NCBI GenBank assembly: GCA_020627965.1 | Contig: JAHDFX010000012.1 | Span: forward strand, 1 to 51,320 | Origin: Saprospiraceae bacterium | GTDB taxonomy: Bacteria; Bacteroidota; Bacteroidia; Chitinophagales; Saprospiraceae | DNA length: 51,320 bases | Direction: 5' to 3' | Shown here: positions 8,861 to 16,885 of the stretch, piece after piece | Numbering within the stretch: position 1 is the stretch's first letter | How the letters are laid out: each line of letters begins with the position of its first letter | The notes under the pieces: model-generated | What the model was told of the DNA's origin: nothing | The model's database searches: none | The model's input: the letters and a program-made list of their open reading frames with translations, nothing else | Translations under genes and position numbers: made by a program

Positions 8861-9370
8861 TCATGTTTTGCTCGTATTGGCTTTAGAAGAGTTTTCCATT
8901 TTTACCATAAATCTCTCAATTTGCCTTCTGTGCCTCAGTATGTGCATAATTGCGTGTTCAAGGAGCTGGTCTACATCATACCGCTGCCCCCACCTTACTT
9001 TTATTTTTTTGTTTGATGTATATTCTTCGAGCTGTATTTTAGGATAATCCTTAAACAAGTCTTCATTGAAAGCGAACATCTTATCCAGGGCGATATTGTA
9101 CTCGGGAACAGAGTGGAGCAATTCCTTCTTCTTATAATTGATTTCTTCCCCTAACCATTTCCTGATTTCAATGACATATGTATATCCGGATTCAACGATG
9201 TGCGTTAATATTGTCTGAATGGATTTACAATCTTCATCTTTTGTTTCATGGTCAACTATATACGTCAAGTCGTTTGTTGTAACCTGTTTAATGACCGCTT
9301 TGAGTTCCCGTATTGATTTTTCATACTCATCTAATAGGGCTCCAATGGCTCCGTTATCTCGATATTTCAT
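8861..9370 (-). CDS. DinB-like four-helix protein
   Basis: This 169-residue cytoplasmic protein fits the DinB/YfiT superfamily, a metal-binding four-helix bundle. The metal triad candidates are the His in the TILTHIVESGY segment (about residue 56) and the two His in EHAIMHILRHRRQIERF (about 138-145). Members include thiol-dependent transferases and stress-induced proteins of unknown activity. A function cannot be assigned. The length is typical (150-175). The gene stands alone, 71 bp downstream of the RidA-family stop and in the same direction. A Ser/Lys-rich tail follows the last helix. Confidence 0.75.
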   Translation of the reverse strand: MKYRDNGAIGALLDEYEKSIRELKAVIKQVTTNDLTYIVDHETKDEDCKSIQTILTHIVESGYTYVIEIRKWLGEEINYKKKELLHSVPEYNIALDKMFAFNEDLFKDYPKIQLEEYTSNKKIKVRWGQRYDVDQLLEHAIMHILRHRRQIERFMVKMENSSKANTSKT

Positions 9371-9441
9371 ATTATTTTGGATTTGTTACTATCAAAAACA
9401 ATTTTGATGAGAACTCTATCGCATCTTTCAAAAGCCCTCGA

Positions 9442-9870
9442 TCAATCTCCCAACACTGCAATACACTTCAGCTCAATAGCAATAGGTGTAGGCAAAGCAT
9501 CAATACCCACAGTAGTACGACAAGGCTGGTTGTCCTTAAAATATTCGGCATAAACCCGATTATAAGTATGGAAATCTCTCGTCATATCCGTCAGGAAAAC
9601 GGTGACATCTACCAGGTCTTCCCATTTGGCTCCGCTGTCTTCCAATACCCGACGGACATTCTGAAAAACGGAATGGCATTGAGCCTCAAAATCGAAAGAC
9701 GTGTAATTGCCCGTTTTGCTTTGTTGTAAACCGGGAACACTGTCATCTTTAGGGTCGCGAGGACCTATACCGGAAAGGAATAATAAATTGCCAACTTTGC
9801 GGGCATGTGGGTAAAGACCAACTGGTTTTGGGGCGCTTTTAGCATCTATTTTTTCTGAAGACATAATCAT
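9442..9870 (-). CDS. RidA-family deaminase, 2-aminomuconate deaminase-like
   Basis: This 142-residue protein belongs to the YjgF/YER057c/UK114 (RidA) family, trimeric enzymes that hydrolyse enamine/imine intermediates. The catalytic Arg lies in QPCRTTVGI (about residue 119), and the C-terminal IAIELKCIAVL strand is typical. The segment GIGPRDPKD near residue 35 and the inserted VPG loop resemble the subgroup acting as 2-aminomuconate deaminase in 2-nitrobenzoate or kynurenine breakdown rather than housekeeping RidA. No other pathway gene is nearby, so the substrate remains inference. A second Met two codons downstream is an equally good start. Confidence 0.85.
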   Translation of the reverse strand: MIMSSEKIDAKSAPKPVGLYPHARKVGNLLFLSGIGPRDPKDDSVPGLQQSKTGNYTSFDFEAQCHSVFQNVRRVLEDSGAKWEDLVDVTVFLTDMTRDFHTYNRVYAEYFKDNQPCRTTVGIDALPTPIAIELKCIAVLGD

Positions 9871-9955
9871 AAAATTACAAAATGGTAAAATACAAATTCC
9901 AGGGAACTATACAGATAATATTTTTGTAATAGTCGGTGAAATGATGAAAATTTTA

Positions 9956-9963
9956 TATATTTG
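9956..9963 (+). promoter_or_regulatory. -7 element for small membrane protein gene
   Basis: TATATTTG, a full match to TAnnTTTG, lies 39 bp before the ATG at 10003. No TTTG at the expected -33 spacing was seen. Confidence 0.35.
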
Positions 9964-10002
9964 ATGTGAACCAAAGAATTATAACTTCCAAGATTAAAAC
10001 CC

Positions 10003-10284
10003 ATGAAAGGAGAAATCTTAGACATTGCTTTAGCCATACTCATATTGCTTTTTATCGGAACAACAATTGGCTATGGTATAGCTCGTATAGAAGGGGCTGT
10101 TTTCTGTTCTGTTGTACCGATTGTCGTTTTGCTTAGTCTTAGAGAAATGACAAAAGTATCTGTTGGGCCAGCTCCGAAATTTCTTAGTCAGCTAGTTATG
10201 GTTGTTGGTGGCTTAGGTGTCATTGCAGCCTGTATTTATGGAGCAGTAACGCTTTCAGGAATCATATTTCCTCACGTTCCTTAA
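10003..10284 (+). CDS. Small membrane protein, unknown
   Basis: This 93-residue, very hydrophobic protein has about three membrane segments (near 6-24, 28-46 and 64-88) and a short basic loop between the second and third. I do not recognise the family. The reading frame has good coding character and a -7 promoter element 39 bp upstream. Its last four bases overlap the 3' end of mutY, which is transcribed towards it. There is no operon partner. Confidence 0.55.
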   Translation: MKGEILDIALAILILLFIGTTIGYGIARIEGAVFCSVVPIVVLLSLREMTKVSVGPAPKFLSQLVMVVGGLGVIAACIYGAVTLSGIIFPHVP

Positions 10285-11369
10285 CTGAAGAGTTCCAGTG
10301 TATTGTCATTTAGATAATCATTTAGAATTCGGGGGAAAGCATATTGGTCAAGCTGGTTTCTACTGGCTTTTATGTAACTGGCATCTGGTGGCTGAAAGCT
10401 TTTTTGAATATTCATTTCAATAAAAACAGCTACTATTTTTCTATGTGTCAATGTTTGTAAAAATGGGCGAGAAATACTTTTTATATCGACATTGGTGTTT
10501 TTAAATAAAGCTGACCATCCCTCTGTTTTTTGTAATTCATCTGTAGTTAAAGTAGCAGGTGCTTCTATAAGTCCAAAATCATAAAGGTTTTGCCATATAT
10601 CGCCCGGCCCTCGTTTTTTCAACCAGACATCCTGACCTTCATTGATAACAAGATAATGAAAATACCGAGTGATCTTTTTTAGTTTTTTTGATTTGACAGG
10701 TAGATCATATACCTTCTTTTTGGCGAAAGCCGCACAATTTTTTTGCATCAGACAAGTTTTGCAAAGTGCCTGTTTGGGTTTGCAATGTGTGGCGCCAAAA
10801 TCCATGATAGCCTGATTGTACGTAGCCGGGTCTTTGCTGTGCAGTAGTTCATCTGCTAATGCTCGAAATTGCTTTTTTCCGGCAGTGGTGTCAATTGGTG
10901 TAGCAATACCAAAATAACGGGATAATACACGGTATACATTGCCATCAACAACGGCGTGGGGCAGGTCGTAAGCAAAGGAAGCAATAGCGGCGGCTGTATA
11001 ATCTCCAACACCTTTTAAGGCTCGAATATTTTCAAATGTATCAGGGAATTCGCCGTTCAGTTCATAAGCAATAAGTTTTGCTGTAGCGTGTAAATTTCGA
11101 GCACGGGAATAATAACCAAGTCCTTCCCACATTCGCATGACTTCATCTTCCGGGGCATCAGCGAGGTGTTTTACTGTTGGATAATTTGCGCGAAAGCGCT
11201 CAAAATAAGGCAGCCCCTGCTCTACACGAGTTTGTTGAAGAATGATTTCGGATAACCAAATGATATAGGCATCCTGAGTGTCCTTCCATGGAAGTGGGCG
11301 ATGGCTTTGGGCAAACCATACCAGTAAATCTTTGATAAAAGCAGCCTTGTTATGTGTTGTGTTGGGCAT
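10281..11369 (-). CDS. mutY: A/G-specific adenine DNA glycosylase
   Basis: MutY removes adenine mispaired with 8-oxoguanine in base excision repair. The 362-residue length is normal. Features in order: the catalytic Glu in LSEIILQQTRVEQ (about residue 39), the helix-hairpin-helix LKGVGDYTAAAIASF (about 117), the catalytic Asp in VVDGNVYRVLSRYFG, and the 4Fe-4S loop with exact C-x6-C-x2-C-x5-C spacing (about 197-213). A NUDIX-like 8-oxoG-recognition domain follows to the C-terminus. The gene starts inside the 3' end of comF (20-bp overlap), so the two are translationally coupled, as the last part of a moaA-comF-mutY operon. Confidence 0.95.
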   Translation of the reverse strand: MPNTTHNKAAFIKDLLVWFAQSHRPLPWKDTQDAYIIWLSEIILQQTRVEQGLPYFERFRANYPTVKHLADAPEDEVMRMWEGLGYYSRARNLHATAKLIAYELNGEFPDTFENIRALKGVGDYTAAAIASFAYDLPHAVVDGNVYRVLSRYFGIATPIDTTAGKKQFRALADELLHSKDPATYNQAIMDFGATHCKPKQALCKTCLMQKNCAAFAKKKVYDLPVKSKKLKKITRYFHYLVINEGQDVWLKKRGPGDIWQNLYDFGLIEAPATLTTDELQKTEGWSALFKNTNVDIKSISRPFLQTLTHRKIVAVFIEMNIQKSFQPPDASYIKASRNQLDQYAFPRILNDYLNDNTLELFS

Positions 11370-12054
11370 AAGCTATAGTGGCAACACTAACTTTTGTGTT
11401 GGATAATTCCAATAGTTTGTGAGCACAGGCTTCGAGTGTTGCGCCTGTTGTCAGTACATCATCTACTAATAAAACATGTTTTCCTTTTGCCATATCGGGT
11501 GTAATAACCTTGAAGGCATGTTCTACATTTTTAAATCGTTCTATTCTGGCTTTTTGGGTTTGGGTTTCTGTCATAACTGTTCTACTCAAGACTTCAGACC
11601 AGGGAACCTGCATGGTTTTGGAAATGCCTTTGGCAAATTGTATACTCTGATTGTAGCCTCGCATCTTCTGTTTTTTTGGGTGTAAAGGGACGGGAATAAT
11701 GACCTCTATTTCCTGAAAAAATGAAGATGTACGAAGTGTTTTTCCATATAGCTGTCCTAAACGAAGCCCAATTTCAGGCTTATTTCCGTATTTTAGATTA
11801 TGGATCAGATTGCGAACCAGTCCACCTTTATCGAAATAATAAAATGAAGCGGCATGTCTTATGTTGGCGCGCCCCCAGAAAAGCTCTGCCATGGTATTTT
11901 CTTTCTCCAGATGAAAATTGGTTTTGGGAAGCTTGTATTGACAGGTTAGACAGATTGCTTCTTCGTAAGAACGGATATTGTTGCCACAAGAAAGGCATAT
12001 CTTAGGATATAATAAAGACAAACCGTCGTCCAGTATTTTTTTGAGTATTTTCAC
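11350..12054 (-). CDS. comF: ComF family phosphoribosyltransferase-like protein
   Basis: This 234-residue protein has an N-terminal zinc-finger-like pair (CLSCGNN and CLTC, about residues 20-39) and a C-terminal phosphoribosyltransferase fold, with the PRPP loop VLLVDDVLTTGATLEAC (about 193-209). ComF is needed for DNA uptake in naturally competent bacteria, but homologues occur widely in species not known to be competent. The start is a GTG at 12054, four bases after the moaA stop. No ATG fits the family N-terminus better. It overlaps mutY by 20 bp. Confidence 0.88.
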   Translation of the reverse strand: MKILKKILDDGLSLLYPKICLSCGNNIRSYEEAICLTCQYKLPKTNFHLEKENTMAELFWGRANIRHAASFYYFDKGGLVRNLIHNLKYGNKPEIGLRLGQLYGKTLRTSSFFQEIEVIIPVPLHPKKQKMRGYNQSIQFAKGISKTMQVPWSEVLSRTVMTETQTQKARIERFKNVEHAFKVITPDMAKGKHVLLVDDVLTTGATLEACAHKLLELSNTKVSVATIAYAQHNT

Positions 12055-12057
12055 AGA

Positions 12058-13056
12058 TTAGCCGCCAATTGTGGTCATGGATTCATAAATAGAGCTAGGT
12101 CCGAATCGTCTTTCTGCGGCTTCAAAACCATCTTTTTCCTTATGAAGTACTGCATTGATAATGATGTCCTGAATTTGTTCGTCAGGCATATCACTACGCA
12201 GCGCTGGAAGTAAGTCGGTTCCTTTAGAAGAATATAGACAAGTACGAAGTTGTCCTTTTGCAGTAATGCGAATACGATTGCAGGTGCCGCAGAATGTACG
12301 GGAAAAAGCAGGAATAATACCGAATTTTCCTTTGAAGCCCTTTACCTGATACATCATAGAAGTAGACGATGGAGGTGTTGGCAGGGTTTCTATGTCTTTA
12401 AATTCACCTTTGATATGTGCCAGAATTTTTTGGTAGTTCCAGTTTGAAACATCTTTAGAATCTCGGCTCCCATTGAAGGGCATTTCTTCTATAAAACGGA
12501 CTTCGATATTTTCTTTTCTGGTCCATTCCACGAAGGGTAGAATGTCTTGTGTGTTTTTACCTGACATGACTACGGCATTGACCTTTACACCGACTCCAGA
12601 ACGTAATAAAGCCTGAATATTTCCCACAACCAATTCGTAATTATCTCTGCGGGTAATGGCGAAAAACCTTTCTCTATCGAGGGTATCCAGACTAATATTC
12701 ATGGCATTGAATAGGTCGGGAATATCATCCATATAGTGGTGTAATAAGGTGGCATTGGAAGTAATGGAGAAAGAGGTAGGCTGTATGTCTTTTTTTACTT
12801 CTTTTAAAAAATGGATCAAATCTTTACGAACAAATGGCTCTCCGCCTGTAATGCGGATTTTATTGACTCCCAAAGTCTTTACCAGATGAAGCAAACGTAT
12901 CATCTCTTCATAGGTCATCAGTTCTTTTTTATCGAGAAACTGAATTCCTTTTTCAGGCATGCAATAGAAGCACCGCAAATTGCAGCGATCTGTAACCGCC
13001 AATCTCAGATAATTGATATGACGACCATGGCTATCTTTCAGTTGAAAGTGCTTCAT
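12058..13056 (-). CDS. moaA: GTP 3',8-cyclase MoaA
   Basis: This radical-SAM enzyme converts GTP to 3',8-cyclo-7,8-dihydro-GTP, the first step of molybdenum cofactor synthesis. The 332-residue length is usual. The radical-SAM motif C-x3-C-x2-C lies at about residues 25-32 (CNLRCFYC). The second cluster near the C-terminus is FCGTCNRIR followed by C-x13-C spacing. The protein ends in Gly-Gly, the conserved tail required for the second step. No other moa gene is in this window. It begins an operon with comF and mutY (3-bp gap to the comF GTG). A TAAATTTG element stands about 37 bp upstream. Confidence 0.95.
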   Translation of the reverse strand: MKHFQLKDSHGRHINYLRLAVTDRCNLRCFYCMPEKGIQFLDKKELMTYEEMIRLLHLVKTLGVNKIRITGGEPFVRKDLIHFLKEVKKDIQPTSFSITSNATLLHHYMDDIPDLFNAMNISLDTLDRERFFAITRRDNYELVVGNIQALLRSGVGVKVNAVVMSGKNTQDILPFVEWTRKENIEVRFIEEMPFNGSRDSKDVSNWNYQKILAHIKGEFKDIETLPTPPSSTSMMYQVKGFKGKFGIIPAFSRTFCGTCNRIRITAKGQLRTCLYSSKGTDLLPALRSDMPDEQIQDIIINAVLHKEKDGFEAAERRFGPSSIYESMTTIGG

Positions 13057-13092
13057 TGACGCAGGTTCTTATTTACACGAAAGTGTGCCTAA

Positions 13093-13100
13093 CAAATTTA
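13093..13100 (-). promoter_or_regulatory. -7 element for moaA-comF-mutY
   Basis: Reads TAAATTTG on the minus strand, matching TAnnTTTG, 36 bp before the moaA ATG. The -33 element is not convincing. Confidence 0.35.
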
Positions 13101-13360
13101 ATACAATAATCATGTAAACTATAATTTTTACATGTATTTGTTGAGCGTAAATAGGTGCCTGAAGTGATTTTGTACTTTAAAAATACGTTTATACTTGCTT
13201 AAGTTGTTGTTAATTAGTTTTTTATGGCTCGGTTTAAGGTGAATTGAAAGTCTAATTTTATAAAAAAAGAGTTTGTCTTATTCATATTTTACTTTTAATT
13301 TTGATCTGGAAATAAGCTTTCTACGTATAGAATACTTTTTAACACTTAAATAAATAAACT
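13101..13360. other. Divergent intergenic region
   Basis: AT-rich region between the moaA operon and the exported-protein gene at 13361. It contains the promoter described at 13272-13303. No small gene or strong hairpin was seen in the remainder. Confidence 0.4.
13272..13303 (+). promoter_or_regulatory. Bacteroidota-type promoter
   Basis: TTTG at 13272-13275 and TAATTTTG at 13296-13303 are separated by 20 bp, close to the TTTG-N19-TAnnTTTG consensus. It predicts transcription of the gene at 13361 with a leader of about 50 bases. Confidence 0.55.
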
Positions 13361-14149
13361 ATGAAATTCAATTTAAGTATCACTGTAATGCTCTCGATTT
13401 TATTCTTAGCTAGTAATCTACAAGCTCAGGATATTATCCACATGAAAAAGAAAAATGAAAAAATCGAGGTAAAAGTCCTTGAAATCGGAACTTCTGAGAT
13501 CAAATACAAGAAATGGGAAGAAAAAGAAGAAGGTGTCACTTATTCAGTAGACAGAACGGCTGTTTACAGTATAAAGTTTGAAAATGGCAGAACTGAATAT
13601 TTCGGAGACGAAACTATAGATAGAGAAGAATTTTTTGCCGGGCAAAAGAAACGGGCAATCAAGATTTCTTTTATTGAACCAATGATCGCTTCGACTACTT
13701 TATCCTACGAACAAAGCTTAAAGCCCGGGCATAGCCTTGAATTTAGGGGCACTATTGTGGGCTTAGGTTTTAATAATGATAATTTTAGAAGTGCAGGCGG
13801 TTTTATAGGAGCTGCTTCTTATCGGTTGTATACTAAACCATCGTTTTTGACTACAGACCTCAGACGTGCGCACGTTTTGCAGGGCTGGTATATCAAACCT
13901 GAGTTATTTCTGGGAAGTACGAGCTACGACAATTATATCTTCCTGAGTGGTTCTAACGACACCAGGGTAAGTTCAACAACAGGCGGTTTCTTACTTAATT
14001 TTGGTAAACAATGGGTTGCTGGAGATGTCTTTGTTGTAGATATACATAGTGGTATTGGTTATGGTGGTGGAACGAGTAATCATGGCTATATAGTAATCGA
14101 AAATAATATTGCTTTTTCATTTGGCTTAGATATTGGAATTGCATTTTAA
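13361..14149 (+). CDS. Exported envelope protein of unknown function
   Basis: This 262-residue protein has a clear signal peptide (residues 1-22, ending LQAQ). After it comes a segment of about 55 residues beginning DIIHMKKKNEKIEVKVLEIG, a small beta-rich unit seen at the start of many Bacteroidota envelope proteins where it precedes an outer-membrane barrel. The remainder alternates hydrophobic and polar residues with Gly and aromatic residues and ends with the aromatic-rich strand FSFGLDIGIAF. A terminal Phe after an amphipathic strand suggests a small beta-barrel. Function is not assignable. It is a single gene with its own promoter. Confidence 0.6.
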   Translation: MKFNLSITVMLSILFLASNLQAQDIIHMKKKNEKIEVKVLEIGTSEIKYKKWEEKEEGVTYSVDRTAVYSIKFENGRTEYFGDETIDREEFFAGQKKRAIKISFIEPMIASTTLSYEQSLKPGHSLEFRGTIVGLGFNNDNFRSAGGFIGAASYRLYTKPSFLTTDLRRAHVLQGWYIKPELFLGSTSYDNYIFLSGSNDTRVSSTTGGFLLNFGKQWVAGDVFVVDIHSGIGYGGGTSNHGYIVIENNIAFSFGLDIGIAF

Positions 14150-14179
14150 ACAACAAAAAGGTGTAAAAAATAAAAACAT

Positions 14180-14214
14180 TTTGTTTTAAAAATCGTTTTA
14201 ACTTTGTATCTTTG
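14180..14214 (+). promoter_or_regulatory. Promoter of topoisomerase IV A gene
   Basis: Two adjacent -7-like octamers, TAACTTTG (14199-14206) and TATCTTTG (14207-14214), follow a TTTG at 14180-14183. The spacing of the second (23 bp) is nearer to the accepted range than that of the first (15 bp). Transcription would start near 14220, about 27 bases before the ATG. Confidence 0.45.
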
Positions 14215-14246
14215 CCAGCGTATACTTAAAAATCAGCAAAGTGTCC

Positions 14247-16868
14247 ATGAGTGAACAAAACGGAACTACCCAAACAAACGGAGAAGATAAAATAACTACC
14301 CTTTCAGGCATGTATCAGGAGTATTTCCTTGATTATGCCTCTTATGTAATTCTTGAACGTGCTGTGCCTGCCATCAATGATGGTTTTAAACCAGTACAAC
14401 GCCGTATTCTTCATTCCATGAAAACGATGGATGATGGGCGTTATCATAAAGTAGCTAATATTATTGGGCAGACGATGCAGTATCATCCTCATGGAGATGC
14501 AGCCATTGGTGCAGCTCTGGTGCATGTCGGGCAAAAAGATATACTCATTGATTGTCAGGGAAACTGGGGGGATATACGTACAGGAGACAAGGCAGCTGCA
14601 CCTCGTTATATAGAAGCCCGTTTATCCAAATTTGCTTTAGCTGTTACTTTTAATCCACAAACAACGGAATGGCAATTGAGCTACGACGGGCGTAAGAAAG
14701 AACCTATCACGCTGCCAGTCAAATTCCCTCTATTGTTGGCACAGGGCGTAGAAGGTATTGCGGTTGGTCTTTCGACGAAGATCATGCCCCATAATTTCAT
14801 CGAACTGATCAAAGCATCTATAGCGATTCTTAATGGTAAAACCACGAAAATAATTCCAGATTTTCCGACGGGAGGAATGTTGGATGCCAGCGATTATAAT
14901 CGAGGAAAAAGAGGAGGAAAGATTCGTGTGCGTGGCTGTATAGAAACTGTTGATAAAAAGACATTAGCCATTCGGGAAATTCCATACGGAACCACAACAG
15001 AGGGTTTGATAGAAAGTATCCTGAAGGCTAATGATAAGGGCAAAATAAAGGTCAAAAAGGTTGTTGATAATACGGCTAAAGATGTTGAGATACTGATAGC
15101 ATTGCCGGCGGGTGTTTCTCCTGATGTAACGATAGATGCTCTATATGCTTTTACGAATTGTGAGGTGTCTATATCGCCAAATGCCTGTGTTATTATCGAC
15201 AATAAGCCCCACTTCATGACGGTCGATGAAATTCTGCGTGTCAATACTGAAAATACCAAAGACCTGTTGCGTCAGGAATTGGAGATCAAGTTGTCGGAAT
15301 TACAGGAAAAATGGCATTTTGCCAGCTTGGAACGCATCTTCATTGAAAATAGAATTTATCGTGAAATAGAGGAATGTGAAACTTGGGAGGCTGTTATAGA
15401 AACGATTGACCGAGAGCTAAAAAAGTATGTTTCTACACCTTCATTTCCTAATAAAGACAAAAAAGCCTTTAAGCTGGTAAGGGATGTGACAGAAGAGGAC
15501 ATCACCCGCCTGACAGAAATTAAGATTAAACGAATTTCGAAGTATAACAAGTTCAAAGCTGATGAGCTGATTATTGACCTTGAAAAACAAATGGAAGAGG
15601 TCAGGCATAATCTGGAACATCTAACGGATTTTGCTATTGACTTTTATCAAAATCTGTTAGACAAATTTGGTAAAGGGCGTGAACGTAAAACGGAAATCAC
15701 AACTTTTGACCAGATCAAGGTCAGACAGGTAGTTGCTAATAACTGCAAGTTGTATGTGAACTACAAAGAAGGTTTTATAGGCTTCGGTTTGAAGAAAGAC
15801 GAATATGTTTGTGATTGTTCTGATATTGATGATGTAATTGCTTTTTGCAAAGATGGTTCTTTCCGTGTTGTGCGTATTGCTGATAAGGTTTTTGTTGGCA
15901 AAAATATTATTCATGTAGGCATCTGGAAAAAGGGGGATGAACGAACGACCTACAATACGGCTTATCTGGACGGAGCATCAGGGAAGTCTTATGTAAAACG
16001 CTTTAATGTAAAAGCGATTACCCGTGATAGAGAATATCGTATTACCAAAGGAACGCCTCGTTCTAAATTGCTTTACTTTACTGTAAATCCAAATGGAGAA
16101 TCAGAAATAGTGACGGTTCAGCTTTCGCAAGGTTCTAAAGCCAGAAAGAAAATCTTCGATTTCGATTATGCAGATATTGATATTAAAGGACGGGCTTCGC
16201 AAGGTAATGTACTCACGAAATATCCTGTTCGTAAAGTCACGCAGAAAGCCGTTGGAAAATCGACGATTGGTGCACAAAAAATATGGATAGACAAGAATAG
16301 CGGGCGTCTGAATACAGAGGAGCGTGGTGATTTACTTGGTGCATTTGATACTGGCGATCATATATTGGCTATTTACAATAATGGAGAGTATGAGATGACG
16401 GATTATGAATTGACAAATCGTTATGAGCCTAAGACATTGATGCATATCTGTCATTTACGTCCAGATACTGTTCTTTCAACGATCTATTATGATGCCGACA
16501 AAAAAGCAACTTATGTCAAGCGATTCAAAATAGAGACAACTTCCATGGATCAGCGGTTTGGTTTTATTGGTGAAAATTCCCGATCACAATTATTATATGC
16601 TTCTACTGCTGCTGTTCCTCAGGTCACTTATAAGTATAAAATCAAAAATAAAGGGCATGAAGACAGTGTTAATTTAGCGGAGTTCATTGATGTGAAAGGC
16701 TGGAAAGCGGCAGGGAATAAACTGGGTTCCTATAAGGCAATGGCAATAAAAGAATTACTGGAAACAAAAGCAATTAATGCACCTGCTGCTGTTGTAAAAG
16801 AGGACGATAAGAAAGAACCACCCTCTGACTCTGTAGGAGTAGGAACGCAAATCGAATTTGATTTGTAG
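14247..16868 (+). CDS. parC: DNA topoisomerase IV subunit A
   Basis: This type IIA topoisomerase A subunit cuts and rejoins DNA to decatenate daughter chromosomes together with ParE. It has 873 residues from the ATG at 14247. A GTG two codons earlier is possible but less likely. The breakage-reunion domain contains QRRILHSM, YHPHGDAAIG and the catalytic Tyr121 in APRYIEARLS. A coiled-coil region lies near 440-470. The C-terminal half is a divergent beta-pinwheel without the gyrase GyrA-box, which argues for topoisomerase IV rather than gyrase. The parE gene is not adjacent here. It is a single gene, with its own promoter 33-40 bp upstream. Confidence 0.9.
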   Translation: MSEQNGTTQTNGEDKITTLSGMYQEYFLDYASYVILERAVPAINDGFKPVQRRILHSMKTMDDGRYHKVANIIGQTMQYHPHGDAAIGAALVHVGQKDILIDCQGNWGDIRTGDKAAAPRYIEARLSKFALAVTFNPQTTEWQLSYDGRKKEPITLPVKFPLLLAQGVEGIAVGLSTKIMPHNFIELIKASIAILNGKTTKIIPDFPTGGMLDASDYNRGKRGGKIRVRGCIETVDKKTLAIREIPYGTTTEGLIESILKANDKGKIKVKKVVDNTAKDVEILIALPAGVSPDVTIDALYAFTNCEVSISPNACVIIDNKPHFMTVDEILRVNTENTKDLLRQELEIKLSELQEKWHFASLERIFIENRIYREIEECETWEAVIETIDRELKKYVSTPSFPNKDKKAFKLVRDVTEEDITRLTEIKIKRISKYNKFKADELIIDLEKQMEEVRHNLEHLTDFAIDFYQNLLDKFGKGRERKTEITTFDQIKVRQVVANNCKLYVNYKEGFIGFGLKKDEYVCDCSDIDDVIAFCKDGSFRVVRIADKVFVGKNIIHVGIWKKGDERTTYNTAYLDGASGKSYVKRFNVKAITRDREYRITKGTPRSKLLYFTVNPNGESEIVTVQLSQGSKARKKIFDFDYADIDIKGRASQGNVLTKYPVRKVTQKAVGKSTIGAQKIWIDKNSGRLNTEERGDLLGAFDTGDHILAIYNNGEYEMTDYELTNRYEPKTLMHICHLRPDTVLSTIYYDADKKATYVKRFKIETTSMDQRFGFIGENSRSQLLYASTAAVPQVTYKYKIKNKGHEDSVNLAEFIDVKGWKAAGNKLGSYKAMAIKELLETKAINAPAAVVKEDDKKEPPSDSVGVGTQIEFDL

Positions 16869-16885
16869 TCAATTTTCATAAAATA

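Noticed and set aside
12058-13056. moaA as evidence of a molybdenum-cofactor cluster
   Set aside because: No other moa, moe or molybdoenzyme gene is near; its operon partners are comF and mutY, so no cluster can be claimed.
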